A stretch of DNA of 23,014 nucleotides, taken from positions 1-23,014 of the forward strand of contig JBBPTG010000334.1 in the NCBI GenBank assembly GCA_038093975.1. Reading direction: 5' to 3'. Positions 9,949 through 18,968 of this stretch are shown piece by piece. Below the pieces are notes generated by a model. The model saw nothing but the letters and a program-made list of their open reading frames with translations. It did no database searches and was not told the DNA's origin. Numbering within the stretch: the first letter of the stretch is position 1; each line of letters begins with the position of its first letter. Position numbers and translations under genes: made by a program. This stretch comes from Chalciporus piperatus. Taxonomy: Eukaryota; Basidiomycota; Agaricomycetes; Boletales; Boletaceae.

Positions 9949-10402
9949 TGTTATGACTGAGTCACAACACAGCGGGGACTTAAGGCAACACTAAGCCTTG
10001 CGAAGGAGTATGCTGAGTACTAAAGCTTAATTGCGGTGAAGCAACAAATGGATTAGACTGGGGTCTGTGATAAGTACAGGGCTACGTATATACTATTGAG
10101 AAGTGCGCACAGACCAACAGCCGAATAAGGAAAACACAAAGGGAAAGATAAATAAGGTAAATGGTACGATGATAAGAAAAGGTACCAGGCACGGATTAAG
10201 GTCTAGGCCATGACATCATTGCTGACTCATCTAAGTCTGGACTTTTGTCACGTGACCTGATTATGTAATAGTTTATGTAATGCTACAGGGACTACCGGAG
10301 CGGATTAAGATGAATCCGGCTTGACCCCTAAGTTGTAGACAAAGTCCAGAGTTCGAATACCGTCGTAGGCAAAAGTTTGAAAAGTTTTTAAATACTATAA
10401 CA
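9949..10402 (-). repeat. LTR 3 (5' LTR of copy B)
   Basis: 454-bp LTR, native orientation minus. It carries TGACATCA-type and TGACTCA-type sites at about 10211-10229 and GTCACGTGAC at 10247-10256. The TATA box differs from the other two LTRs: TATATACG at 10085-10092 instead of TATATAAG. It ends in the near-perfect palindrome TGACTGAGTCA at 9954-9964. Its outer edge (10402/10403) abuts a CCAGT-type satellite. Confidence 0.92.
10085..10092 (-). promoter_or_regulatory. TATA box of the 5' LTR of copy B (variant)
   Basis: On the minus strand the sequence reads TATATACG where LTR 1 (223-230) and LTR 2 (3949-3956) read TATATAAG. Position inside the LTR, about 310 bases from the upstream edge, fits the U3 core promoter that starts genomic RNA. 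The change might weaken it. Confidence 0.6.
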
Positions 10403-10690
10403 ATCCAGTATTCCAGTATTCCAGCAATCTAGTCACTCAGTGGTCCAGTAATCCAGTAGTCTCAGTAGTCCAGTCATCCAGCCATTCAGTCATCCAGTCA
10501 TTTCAGTAATCCAGTCACTCAGTAATCCAGTAATCTAGTCACTCCAGTCACTCCAGTCACACAAGTCACACCAGTAACCCAGTCACCAGTCACTTCCAGT
10601 CACCTCAGTAATCCAGTCACCTCAGTAATCCAGTCACCCAGTCACCTCAGTAATCCAGTCACCCAGTAATCCAGTCACCCAGTCCCAATT
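10403..10690. repeat. CCAGT-type satellite, left arm
   Basis: Degenerate tandem repeat of short units such as CCAGTAAT, CCAGTCAC and CCAGTATT. The first 55 bases (10403-10457) match the reverse complement of about 12657-12711 with about one mismatch by eye, so this arm and the satellite at 12460-13386 form a large inverted repeat around a 1.77-kb centre. The arm is cut at 10402 by the copy B LTR. The counterpart of the outer 670 bases of the right arm is missing. Confidence 0.85.
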
Positions 10691-10800
10691 ACTAGTTCAC
10701 TATATCTTATGATTAATTCACACCTTATGACAGTTCAGAAAATGCGAAATATATTATGTCTAACTATTACATGTATTGTGGTACAATAGTTACTAGTTAA
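10691..10800. other. AT-rich unique spacer
   Basis: About 110 bases of AT-rich, non-repetitive sequence between the left arm and the hairpin array. No ORF or motif that I recognise. Confidence 0.5.
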
Positions 10801-11640
10801 TGAAGTGCCATGCAACACGAGCACTGGCAGCTATGTACGAGGTGAGTAGGTGTGTTAGTCAACAAATAAACACGAACCTTTGAAGCCAGCGGGGCTGTTG
10901 AGCCCGCGCCGGCCATGTGTTGGTGTCGAGGTTGAAGGTGGGAGGTGGTGGGGGGGAGACAACCCGAGCGGCTGTCGTTGAAGTGAGTAGATGAGGTGAT
11001 GGGTGAGGAAACACGAACCTCGTGATGCCGGCGGGGCTGCTGAGCCCACGCCGGCCGTTTTTTTACGATCGAGTTTGAGGGAGCGAGGTGGTGGGGGGGA
11101 GACAGCCCGAGCGGCTCTGTACGAGGTGAGAGAGGATGGTGGTGGGTGAGGAAAAACACACCATGTGCTGCCGGCGGGGCTGTTGAGCCCACGCCGGCCA
11201 TCGAGTTCGAGGTCGAGGTTGTTTGAGGGTTTGGAGGTGGTGGTGGTTCGTACAGCCCGAGCGGCTCTGTACGAGATGAGAGGTGGTGGTGGTGGGTGAG
11301 GAAGAACACACCGTGTGCTGCCGGCGGGGCTGTTGAGCCCTCGCCGGCCGCGTTTTCGCGTTTTCGTCGTTTTCGTGTCGAGAGTGGTGTGGTAGGTGGT
11401 GGTGGGCCGAGCAGTGCAAGCGGCTGTTTGCGGGGTGAGCGGGTGGCTTATCACTCACCTCGTGAAGCCGGCGGGGCTGTTGAGCCCACGCCGGCCGCGT
11501 TTTCGCATTTTCGTCGTTTTCGTGTCGAGAGTGAGGTGGTAGGTGGCAGCAGGCTGTTTGCGAGGTGAGCGGATGTGGTGGTGAGCGAGTTTTCACTCAC
11601 CTGGCGATGCCGGCGGGGCTTTTGAGCACTCGCCGGCCGT
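10801..11640 (+). repeat. Hairpin minisatellite array, locus 1 (6 units of about 145 bp)
   Basis: Six tandem units, with GC-rich hairpins starting at 10885, 11027, 11170, 11320, 11467 and 11609 (spacing 142-150). The hairpin has an outer stem GCCGGCG/CGCCGGC, an inner stem GGGCT/AGCCC, a GTTG loop and one bulged base. Each unit also carries GGTGGTGGTG-type runs, the phrase GCCCGAGCGGCT or a variant, and in the later units a second inverted pair AGGTGAG...CTCACCT just before the hairpin. Proline-rich frames on the minus strand arise from the repeats and I do not count them as genes. The same array occurs at 20511-20985 in the same orientation. Confidence 0.9.
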
Positions 11641-11765
11641 TTTGCTGTTGTTGAGGTGTGGTGTAGTGGTGAGAGAGAGTCGAAGAGGTGGCGCGGCAAA
11701 TTCAACATGGTCACGTGACTTTTTCGCGCGGATTTTTTGTCAAGTCCGAGCATTAGGGAAATGTA
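11641..11765 (+). other. Conserved linker with GTCACGTGAC, locus 1
   Basis: The linker between the two arrays holds GCGGCAAATTCAACA, the palindrome GTCACGTGAC (11710-11719), GCGGATTTTTTGTCAAGTCC and CATTAGGGAAAT. A near copy lies at 21050-21125. This non-repetitive block is the best evidence that the two loci are copies of one element and not independent repeat expansions. Confidence 0.8.
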
Positions 11766-12410
11766 GCTACACTTTATTAGGATCTCCTACACTAGATAGC
11801 TACCATATTTTTTGTACACTTGTGTATGCTTTTTTGTACACTTTCAATAGGTTTGATCTCCACATACTTTGCTACACTTTTAACTACACACTTACTGCGC
11901 TTTTTGTACACTTTTGCTACACTCTAACCTAATACACTTTCCCACACTTGTAATTACACATTTACTACGCTTTTTTGTACACTTTTGCTACACTCAATCT
12001 AGCTACACTTTCCTACACATTTCATTCAAGTTTTACTACGCTTTTTTGTTACACTTTGCTACACTCAATCACTACACTTGTAACTACACTTTTAGTACGC
12101 TTTTTTGTCCACTTTAGCTACACTCTATCACTACACACTTTCCCACACATTTCACTACACTTTTACTACGCTTTTTTGTACACTTTTGCTACACTCAATC
12201 TAGCTATACTTTCCCACACTCTTGACTACACTTTTACTACGCTTTTTTGTACACTTTAGCTACACTCAATCTAGCTACACTTTCCCACACTTTTACTACA
12301 CTTTTACTACACTTTTTTTGTACACTTCACTACACTCAATCCTAATACCCTTTCCCACATTGTTAACTACACTTTTAGTACACATTTTTGTGGACTTTAG
12401 CTATAATCCA
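11766..12410 (+). repeat. TACACTTTT-type array, locus 1
   Basis: About eight units of roughly 70 bp. Each has a phrase close to TACTACGCTTTTTTGTACAC, followed by variants of CTACACTCAATC, CTACACTTTCCCACAC and ACTACAC. The plus strand is strongly pyrimidine-rich. Long open frames rich in Tyr, Thr and Leu result from the repeats and are not credible genes. A matching array lies at 21126-21740. Confidence 0.88.
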
Positions 12411-12459
12411 TCCTATGAATGATTATAAAATGTCACTAATTAGAATGACTCTATTAGAT
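12411..12459. other. AT-rich spacer before the right arm
   Basis: A short non-repetitive stretch (ATGAATGATTATAAAATG and following) between the TACACTTTT array and the right satellite arm. No feature seen. Confidence 0.4.
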
Positions 12460-13386
12460 GACTGAATAGTACTGGAGTGATTGGGTGAGCTGAGGGCTGG
12501 GTAACTGGATAACTGGTATGACTGGTGTGACTGAAGTGACTGGTTTACTGGACCACAGGGTGACTGGATTACTGGAGTGACTGGATTACTGAGGTGACTG
12601 GATTACTGGAGTGACTTGTGTGACTTGTGTGACTTGTGACTGGAGTGACTGGAGTGACTGGATTACTGGACCACTGAGTGACTAGATTACTGGAATACTG
12701 GAATACTGGATGGCTGGAGTAATGAGACAACTGGATTGCTGGATAACTAGGGCACTGGGCTACTAGGCTGCTGAGATGACTACATGACTGGGAAACTGGG
12801 CTACTAGGCTACTGAGATAACTGGATGACTGGAACACTGGGCTACTGAGCTACTGAGACTACTGAAGTGACTGGATGATTGGATGACTGGGCTGCTGGGT
12901 TACTGGAACTACTAGATGACTTGATGACTGGGATGCTGGGTTACTGGAACTACTGGATGACTGAATGACTGAATGACTGGGCTACTGAGACTACTGAAGT
13001 AACTGGATGACTTGATGACTGGGCTGCTGGGTTACTGGAACTACTGGATAACTGGAACACTTGGCCACTGGACTAATGAGACCACTGGAATGACTGAATG
13101 ACTGGATGACTGAGCTACTGGGACTACTGAAATGACTGGATGACTGGATGACTGGGCTGCTGGATGACTGAGACTACTGAGACTACTGGATGACTGAATG
13201 ACTGAGCTACTGAAGCTACTGAAATGACTGGATGACTGGGCCACTAGGCCACTGGGTTACTAAGACTACTGAAACTACTTGATGACTGGGTGACTAGGTT
13301 ACTGAAACTACTGAAACGACTGAAATTACTTGTTACTGGGCCACTGGACTACTGATTTAACTGATCCAGTCATTCCAGTAACTTCA
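12460..13386. repeat. CTGGA/TGACTGG satellite, right arm
   Basis: About 0.9 kb of degenerate tandem repeat with phrases such as GACTGGATTACTGG, GATGACTGG and GGGCTACTGAG, the reverse complement of the left-arm phrases. The inner 250 bases pair with 10403-10690; the outer 670 bases have no partner in the window. The last 25 bases (about 13361-13386) flip back to the CCAGT orientation, so the arm itself ends in a small inverted repeat, GTTACTGG...CCAGTAAC. Serine-rich frames on the minus strand are repeat artefacts. Confidence 0.88.
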
Positions 13387-14002
13387 GACTTTTTGCAGTC
13401 TTGCTGATGCCCCAAACACACAGCAGCATAACATCAAACGACCACCGACAATGGTGCAGGACAACACCACTGGGTCAACGAAGACCATGGACAGCAGCCA
13501 CAACGAGCGGAGCCAATTGCGCATGCCAAACGAGCTGGACAGGCAGTCAAATCCCTGCCAAACGCTCGACTTTTGGTTAGAGACCAGCAAAGCATCCCTG
13601 AGCCTGTGGTATCCATCCCGACGCTCTCACGACGCCTCTGCTCAATGACGACAACGAAGCACATCGAGCGCGCGTCAAACGGGACGACGAAGTGATCGCG
13701 ACCACGAACAATGCCCACGATGGGCCATTAGTCGAAGAAAACGAAAACGGGAACCACACGGACTCACCAGAACACTCCCCCGAGCCACCAAACGACGCCG
13801 ACAGGTCGACAAATCCCACCGACGAACGAAATATGTCGGAAGATATCGCAGACGCGCCCAGCCGCAAGGGCACACGACGAGACGAGGCCACAGCCCTGTC
13901 CGACAAAGTCGAAGGAATCACGAGCGGGATCGATGCAGACTGCACACTGAGGCTTGAAACAGGCGAGTCGAGCAAAATGGTGAAACGACCCAAAACTCGT
14001 AT
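13387..14002 (+). pseudogene. Coding-like remnant of unknown identity
   Basis: This stretch is GC-richer and non-repetitive. On the plus strand a frame open from 13451 to 13648, then a second from about 13610 to 14042, give polar, acidic protein (for example RARVKRDDEV and EENENGNHTDSPEHSPEPP) of the kind seen in disordered N-terminal regions. The switch between frames near 13600-13640 suggests at least one frame break. The second frame runs into the presumed LTR of copy D, so the remnant was probably cut by that insertion. I do not recognise a family. A gag-like leader or a host gene fragment are both possible. Confidence 0.35.
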
Positions 14003-14497
14003 TGAGATCAGGTCTACACTATCGCCAAGTAGAGCGGTTTAGAAGAAGAGAATGGAGAACGACTGAGATAGGACGGTTGAGTCTTGGGGAAAGACCAAGT
14101 GAACTAAGCTGGGGTTACCAGCAGTTCCTTGGGGTTTATATACTATCCTAAGTGTTTGTACACGTTTGTACTAACTATGACTAAATAAGGAGTTACCCTG
14201 AACCCATGAGAATAGAAGCGAGATAAGGAGGCTGTGAGGCATAGCCGAGATAGCGGAGATTAAGTACATGAGGTGAAAGGCTGTGGCATAGCCATGCGCA
14301 GCACGGAGATTAACTGTCAAGGTAAGGCAGTGCGTGAGAATGAATATAACCATAATGGGCGACCGTGCGAAGAGTGAAAGTGAATGAGCACGTGTCTGAA
14401 AGATAAGATGAGAGAGATTAGATAGGATCGAATGGAACGAAACGTTGAAGTCCGAAAAGTGTCTGTGAAGGTGAGAGAACCGTAATGAACCGTAACA
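14003..14497 (-). repeat. 3' LTR of copy D (left boundary uncertain)
   Basis: On the minus strand TGTTACGG at 14497 follows directly on a polypurine tract, which fixes the upstream edge. A TATA box reading TATATAAA lies at 14135-14142, about 360 bases in, similar to its place in the LTRs of copy B. The partner LTR is outside the window, so the other edge cannot be set by comparison. The TG at 14003 is a guess from the expected length. The sequence is not visibly related to the LTRs of copies A to C except for the terminal TGTTA. Confidence 0.6.
14135..14142 (-). promoter_or_regulatory. TATA box in the LTR of copy D
   Basis: The minus strand reads TATATAAA, placed in the LTR like the TATATAAG of copies B and C. 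In the matching 5' LTR it would drive genomic RNA. In this 3' copy it could drive outward transcription towards 13387. Confidence 0.55.
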
Positions 14498-14513
14498 CTA
14501 CCCCCTTCCTATG
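14498..14513 (-). other. Polypurine tract of copy D
   Basis: On the minus strand the purine run ATAGGAAGGGGGTAG ends immediately before the LTR start TGTTACGG. It closely resembles the tract of copy B, which also ends GGG(G/A)TAG before TGTTA. Confidence 0.8.
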
Positions 14514-14530
14514 GATCAACTTCCAGGTGA

Positions 14531-14998
14531 TCAGTTTTCCATGTTGTCTGCGTCATGCCACTGCTGCCACCCGTTGGCGTCTACGTTCTGAGGTACGTCA
14601 AGATGAATGTTGACCAGGGTGGGCGAGCGTGACGGTCGCAGCGAAGCCACTAGGGCTGGGATAGGGTCATCTGCGTAACGAGGGGGCAAGACGTCGGGAT
14701 GCAAAACTTTGAGAGTCATCCACATCTCGCTCCACGAGATCTGGTACTCGACGATGGTGGTTCGATCTGTCACAAGCATGTGAACGAATCGGAGGGAGGT
14801 GTAGAGTACGATGAGGGTGACGACCAGCGTTATGACGACGACGAGAAGGAGAAGGACATAGACGACGACCATGGCCATCAAGAGAAAAAGGGAGGCGCTG
14901 ATGACAGCGAGGAGAGCGGTACGATGAAGTTTGTTGACCGACATGTCGGTCTGAGCGAGGGGGCGAGTGTAGGCAACACCGTTGAGGTATGCGTCCAT
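14531..14998 (-). CDS. Small membrane protein in the env position of copy D
   Basis: 155-residue frame with an ATG start, lying between the pol stop and the polypurine tract, so inside the element. Residues 1-26 are polar. Residues 27-67 form a continuous, very hydrophobic stretch rich in Val, Leu and Ile, long enough for two membrane-spanning helices. The rest is a soluble tail rich in Pro, Asp and Trp. No signal peptidase site, glycosylation pattern or fusion peptide is obvious, so I do not call it an envelope protein. A TATA box (15060-15067) lies 62 bases upstream of the ATG, which suggests its own transcript. The opposite strand has an acidic frame over the same region, which I take as a shadow because it lacks this context. 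Function unknown. Confidence 0.6.
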   Translation of the reverse strand: MDAYLNGVAYTRPLAQTDMSVNKLHRTALLAVISASLFLLMAMVVVYVLLLLVVVITLVVTLIVLYTSLRFVHMLVTDRTTIVEYQISWSEMWMTLKVLHPDVLPPRYADDPIPALVASLRPSRSPTLVNIHLDVPQNVDANGWQQWHDADNMEN

Positions 14999-15059
14999 AG
15001 TGATTTAGTGTGTGAAGAGTTTTATTGGGGAATGAAGGATGGTGGGTGGGCATCCAGAG

Positions 15060-15067
15060 CTTATATA
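15060..15067 (-). promoter_or_regulatory. Candidate internal promoter (TATATAAG) for the third ORF
   Basis: On the minus strand TATATAAG lies 26 bases after the pol stop and 62 bases before the ATG at 14998, a normal core-promoter distance. It is the same octamer used in the LTRs of copies B and C. An AATAAA at 15021-15026 lies between it and the ATG and might instead serve an upstream transcript. Confidence 0.5.
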
Positions 15068-15092
15068 CGCTGTTCCCCTATTTGGCATTGTT

Positions 15093-18000
15093 TTATGTGG
15101 GCGCAGCCCGTGTTTTTAATGGACTGGACAGGTTTGCCATGAGTCTATCAATTTTGGCTGGTCTGTTGTCCGTGAGATTTTCTGGGCGTTTCTGAAATAG
15201 GAATAGGAAATCTGCGGGTTTAATGGATAGAGCACGAGGTGCAGCCGGATTCTTTGCGTAGAAGTCCTTCAAGCAACCTTTGGCATTTGCCAAATTAGCT
15301 CTTGGTTCCCAAGTGCGATTGGTTTCATCATAACCTTTCCAGTGCACGAGGTATTCCAGTTTCTTTCCTTTGTATCGTGTGTCAACGACGTAGTCGACTT
15401 CCCATTCGTTGTCTCGTTCTTCTGTAACAAGAACTGGTCCAGGCCGTGCCGTAGGCTGGCCGTCAAGGCGGTCCTTGTAAGGTTTGATTCGACGGACATT
15501 AACCACAGGATGAATTCGAATGTCGCGTGGAAGCTGTAGTTTTACTGCATTTGGCCCTGCCAAGGCGATGATTTTAAATGGACCTAGCCATCTTTCAGAT
15601 AATTTGTCTGATGCGCGTGTCAAACGCAAGTCTGTGGTTGACAGCATGACTTGCTGCCCAATTTCATATTCGGGCGCAGCCGAGCGGTGTTTGTCGGCTA
15701 GCGATTTCATGCGTTCCTGGGCCTTGGCCAGGTTCCTTTCTACATCGGCAATCGTTTTTCGCATTGCGTCTGTGAATGATTTGGCAGCTGGTGCCTGAGA
15801 AGTAGAAGCATGTGGTTCTGTGCCCATGCGTGGTTCGTATGAACGTGTGACTTCAAACGGCGATTTCTTTGTTGAAGTATGATATTTGTTATTGATAGAG
15901 AACTGGGCGATGGCTAGCCAGTCTGCCCATTGATTTTGTTTATCGAAGCAATAGATTCGTAGAAATTTTCCAACTTCCTTGTTTACGATTTCTGATTGTC
16001 CGTCTGTCTGCGGATGGAATGCTGTACTGAGCTTGGTATCGATACCAAGAGCATCATTGATTTCTTTGGCGACTTGCGCCGCGAACTGCGGACCTCGATC
16101 CGATGTAATGGATAAAGGAAGTCCATGATGCTTCCATACGTGAGAAAGAAATAGGCGAGCGGTTTCCAGGGCCGAACACGTCTTTGTGCATGGTATGAGT
16201 TCGACTTCTTTCGAGAAGCGATCTACCACCGTCAAGATTGCATTAAAACCACGTGATTCGGGTAAACCCGTAATGAAATCCGCAGTGATGTGTTCCCAGG
16301 GTCCCCTAGGAACCGGTAAAGGTTGGAGAAGGCCTGCGGGCGCCTGATTCGTTCCTTTGAATCTCTGACAGGTCTGGCAGTGGGACACGTAATCTTTTAC
16401 GAGAGTGGCGAGTCCAGGCCACATGTAAGATCGTTGGATGAGTTCTAGCGTTTTCTCATAACCAGGGTGTCCTGCAACCGGTGTGTCGTGATGTAAACGA
16501 ATGATGTCCATTCGGAGTACGTTGTCCTCCGGAATGTACAACCGATCTTCTTCGTCGTAGAGTAAGCCATCAAGCTTCTCGTGAATGCCTTTCTTCTGGA
16601 ACTTCTGAACTTCTGTCTCAGATAGTTTGCACATTGCAAGGAAGACTCTTCGCTTGATCCGTGCTCCTTCATCTGTCAGGGCGACTGTGCGGATATTTTC
16701 GGGAGCAATGACCAATATTCCTTTATTGTCATTTTCAACTCCGACGGCGTGGTCTTCTCGACGTGAGAGAGCGTCAGCTTTTGCCATAGAAGGTCCAGGT
16801 TTGTAAACCCAGAGCATATTGAATCTAGATAGATATTGCGCTCAGCGCGCTTGTCGTCGGTTGAGATCCTGTCTCGTCATGAACCACTGCAGGTTTGCGT
16901 GGTCGTTCCAGATCTCAAACTGGTGTTTAGCACCTTCTAGGTAATGCCGCCATTGCTCTAGTGCCTGAATTACTGAGAGCATTTCTTTATCGGCGATAGG
17001 ATAATTCCGTTCTTGCGGAGTCATGGAATGAGATGAATAGGCAACTGGGTGCCATTTGTCTTCTTTCAGAATAGATAAGACTGCGCCTGTTGCGTAATTA
17101 GATGCATCGCATTCTAAGCGAAATTGACAGTTGCCGTCAGGGAAGGCGAGTATGGGAGCTGAGGTGAAACTCTTTTTCAGCGTATCAAACGCTATTTGAC
17201 ATTTGTCATCCCATATGAAGGCTTGTTCCTTTTTGGTTAGGTCATTGAGAGGACGTGCGACTTGCGCGTAGTCTTGAATGAATCTTCGATAGAAGTTTGC
17301 TGAGCCTAGGAAGCTTCTTACGCCTTTGACGTTCTTCGGCTCTGGCCATTCCAGTATGGCGGTGACTTTAGATTGATCCATTTTTATCCCATCTTTTCCT
17401 ACGATCATTCCAAGGAATTCTACTTCTGATACGCGGAAATTGCATTTTTCGGGTTTTACGAATAGGTCATTTTCTTCTAGTCTGCGAAGAACTTCAAGCA
17501 CGATTTTGTCATGTTCTGCCTGATTTTCTGTTTTGGTAAAGATCATTAAATCGTCTATGTAGACGACGAGCACGTCTTCCATGTCTGCGAAGATTTCGTT
17601 CATCATCGCTTGGAATGTGCCGGGGGAGTTACAGAGACCGAAGTACATGACTCGGGGTTCGAAAGAACCACGGAAGCAAACGAAGGCGGCTTTCCATTCA
17701 TCGCCTTCTTTGATGCGAACGTTGTTGTATCCCCATCTGAGATCCATCTTTGTGAATAATTTAGCTCCTTTGAGCTTGTCGACGAGTTGGCCGATCAACG
17801 GTAATGGATAGTTATTTTTGACCGTGTGTTCGTTTAGGTATCGATAATCCTGTACCATGCGTTTTTGTCCATCTTTTTTAGGGACAAAGAAGACTGGTGA
17901 CGTTTGGGGGGATTTAGAAGGTGCGATGTAGCCTTTCTTGAGCTGATCATCGATGAAGTCGCTGACTTCCTTCTGTTCCGTTTCCGAAAGTGGTATCAGT

Positions 18001-18968
18001 CTACCCTTTTTAGGTTTGAACGTCTCTTTTAGATCAATAGCGTGATCCCACGGCTTGCGTAAGGGCATGCGCTCTGACTCTCCTTTAGAGAACACCTTGA
18101 GGAATTTGTGGTACTCTTTTGGGACCATCTCCTCCACGGTCTTTTCCTTTTCTTTGGGAATTTGCGCGTCAAGCGCATGGATAGCGGAGTATGCAGAATA
18201 CTGGGAATCTCGTTCCTGGTGATCTGGATCTTGGATATCTAGGTTTATCCTTTCTTGGAGTAGGGCACACGTGTGTGGGCAACGAGTCATTTTGACTGTT
18301 CCCTTACTCCAGTTAATATCCGGATTATGACGTTTCAGCCACAAGAATCCGAGTATGAAGGCGTTTTTGCCAAGATCTGTGACCTCCGCAGTGACTTCCT
18401 CGCGGTGTCCTTCGTAATCTAGCACTAGCTCGGCTGAGTGCGTAATAGAACCAGCGGAATTCCTCGTTCCGTCCACGTTGTAAACGGGGATTGCATGACG
18501 TAACTTTGTCAAGGGAATGTGATGTGATTTCACCCATTGGCGGTCTATGAATATGGCGTTTGCTCCTGAGTCAAGGAGTGCCGTAAGTGGAATGAATGTC
18601 CGACTTGTTTCGGGACGAATTTTGATTGCGAGAAGTATTTCACGTTCCAGCGCGAACGAGCGCACGAAAGCATTGTCTGGGATTTGTGTGGGGGAGGGGA
18701 AAATAGAGGAATTAAGCACCCGTGTAACGCCCGGGCCGAGCCCATCAAGGGACTCCTCTGTCGGCAAAGTAATATTTGAAACTAATGTGTCATCCGTGTC
18801 ATCATCGACGGAGTTTTCTATTTCTAGTGGTCCGTAGCGAGATCCTCTCACACACCCAGATGCGTGTGAAAGGGGTTTCAGTTTTCCGATTTGTCGGTAA
18901 GGGTGATGTAGTCTTGGAACCAAGCCTTTGCTTCTTCCAGACCCATGCCTCGGGTAGCTCGTACCCAA
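15093..18968 (-). pseudogene. pol: Ty3/Gypsy chromovirus Pol of copy D, broken by one in-frame stop
   Basis: One long frame is interrupted only by TGA at 16842-16844, just after RNase H (RRQAR before the stop, then AQYLSRF). The first part has the retropepsin motif DSG about 133 residues in, reverse transcriptase with YIDD near 470-473, and RNase H (CDAS, EIWNDH). The second part has the integrase zinc finger (HH...GH, CQTC), a D,D35E core and a chromodomain (WEVDYVV, YLVHWKGY, RTWE), ending with FLFLFQKRPENLTD. The stop sits where relatives carry Trp (copy B has QARWN), so one G-to-A change explains it. The frame overlaps the gag end by about 90 bases in the -1 register. It has no ATG until well inside the protease to RT linker, which points to a gag-pol frameshift. 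The productive part begins near 18880. Confidence 0.9.

Larger units (their letters stand above)
3813..10402 (-). mobile_element. Structurally complete Ty3/Gypsy chromovirus copy B
   Basis: A 6590-bp element on the minus strand. In element order it has the 5' LTR (10402-9949), a leader of about 700 bp, gag (9241-7910), pol with chromodomain (7913-4278), a polypurine tract (4280-4267) and the 3' LTR (4266-3813). The pol order PR-RT-RH-IN-chromodomain places it in Metaviridae, chromovirus clade. Chromodomains in this clade are known or proposed to direct integration to marked chromatin. Five-base flanks do not match (CAAAC on the left, ATCCA on the right), so the two ends probably derive from different insertion events. 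Gag has two frame breaks, so this copy is unlikely to be autonomous as read. Confidence 0.93.

Noticed and set aside
10797..11753. Long proline-, histidine- and serine-rich frames on the minus strand
   Set aside because: They occur in several overlapping frames because the 145-bp units are near multiples of three and poor in stops. They follow the repeats and show no domain.
11642..12422. Tyr/Thr/Leu-rich frames on the plus strand across the TACACTTTT array
   Set aside because: Pure translation of a tandem repeat present in overlapping frames; the same occurs at 21008-21842.
13041..13244. Serine-rich minus-strand frame
   Set aside because: Translation of the CTGGA satellite in one frame; no gene context.
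10403..13386. CRISPR array
   Set aside because: The short repeats lack unique spacers of constant length, the units are degenerate and no cas genes are present; the context is fungal.
14531..14998. Calling the third ORF an envelope protein
   Set aside because: It has a hydrophobic segment but no signal peptide, fusion peptide, cysteine pattern or suitable size. Only position supports it.
14699..15142. 147-codon acidic plus-strand frame opposite the small membrane protein
   Set aside because: Its acidity is the complement of the hydrophobic codons on the other strand. The minus-strand frame has the ATG, TATA box and place in the element.
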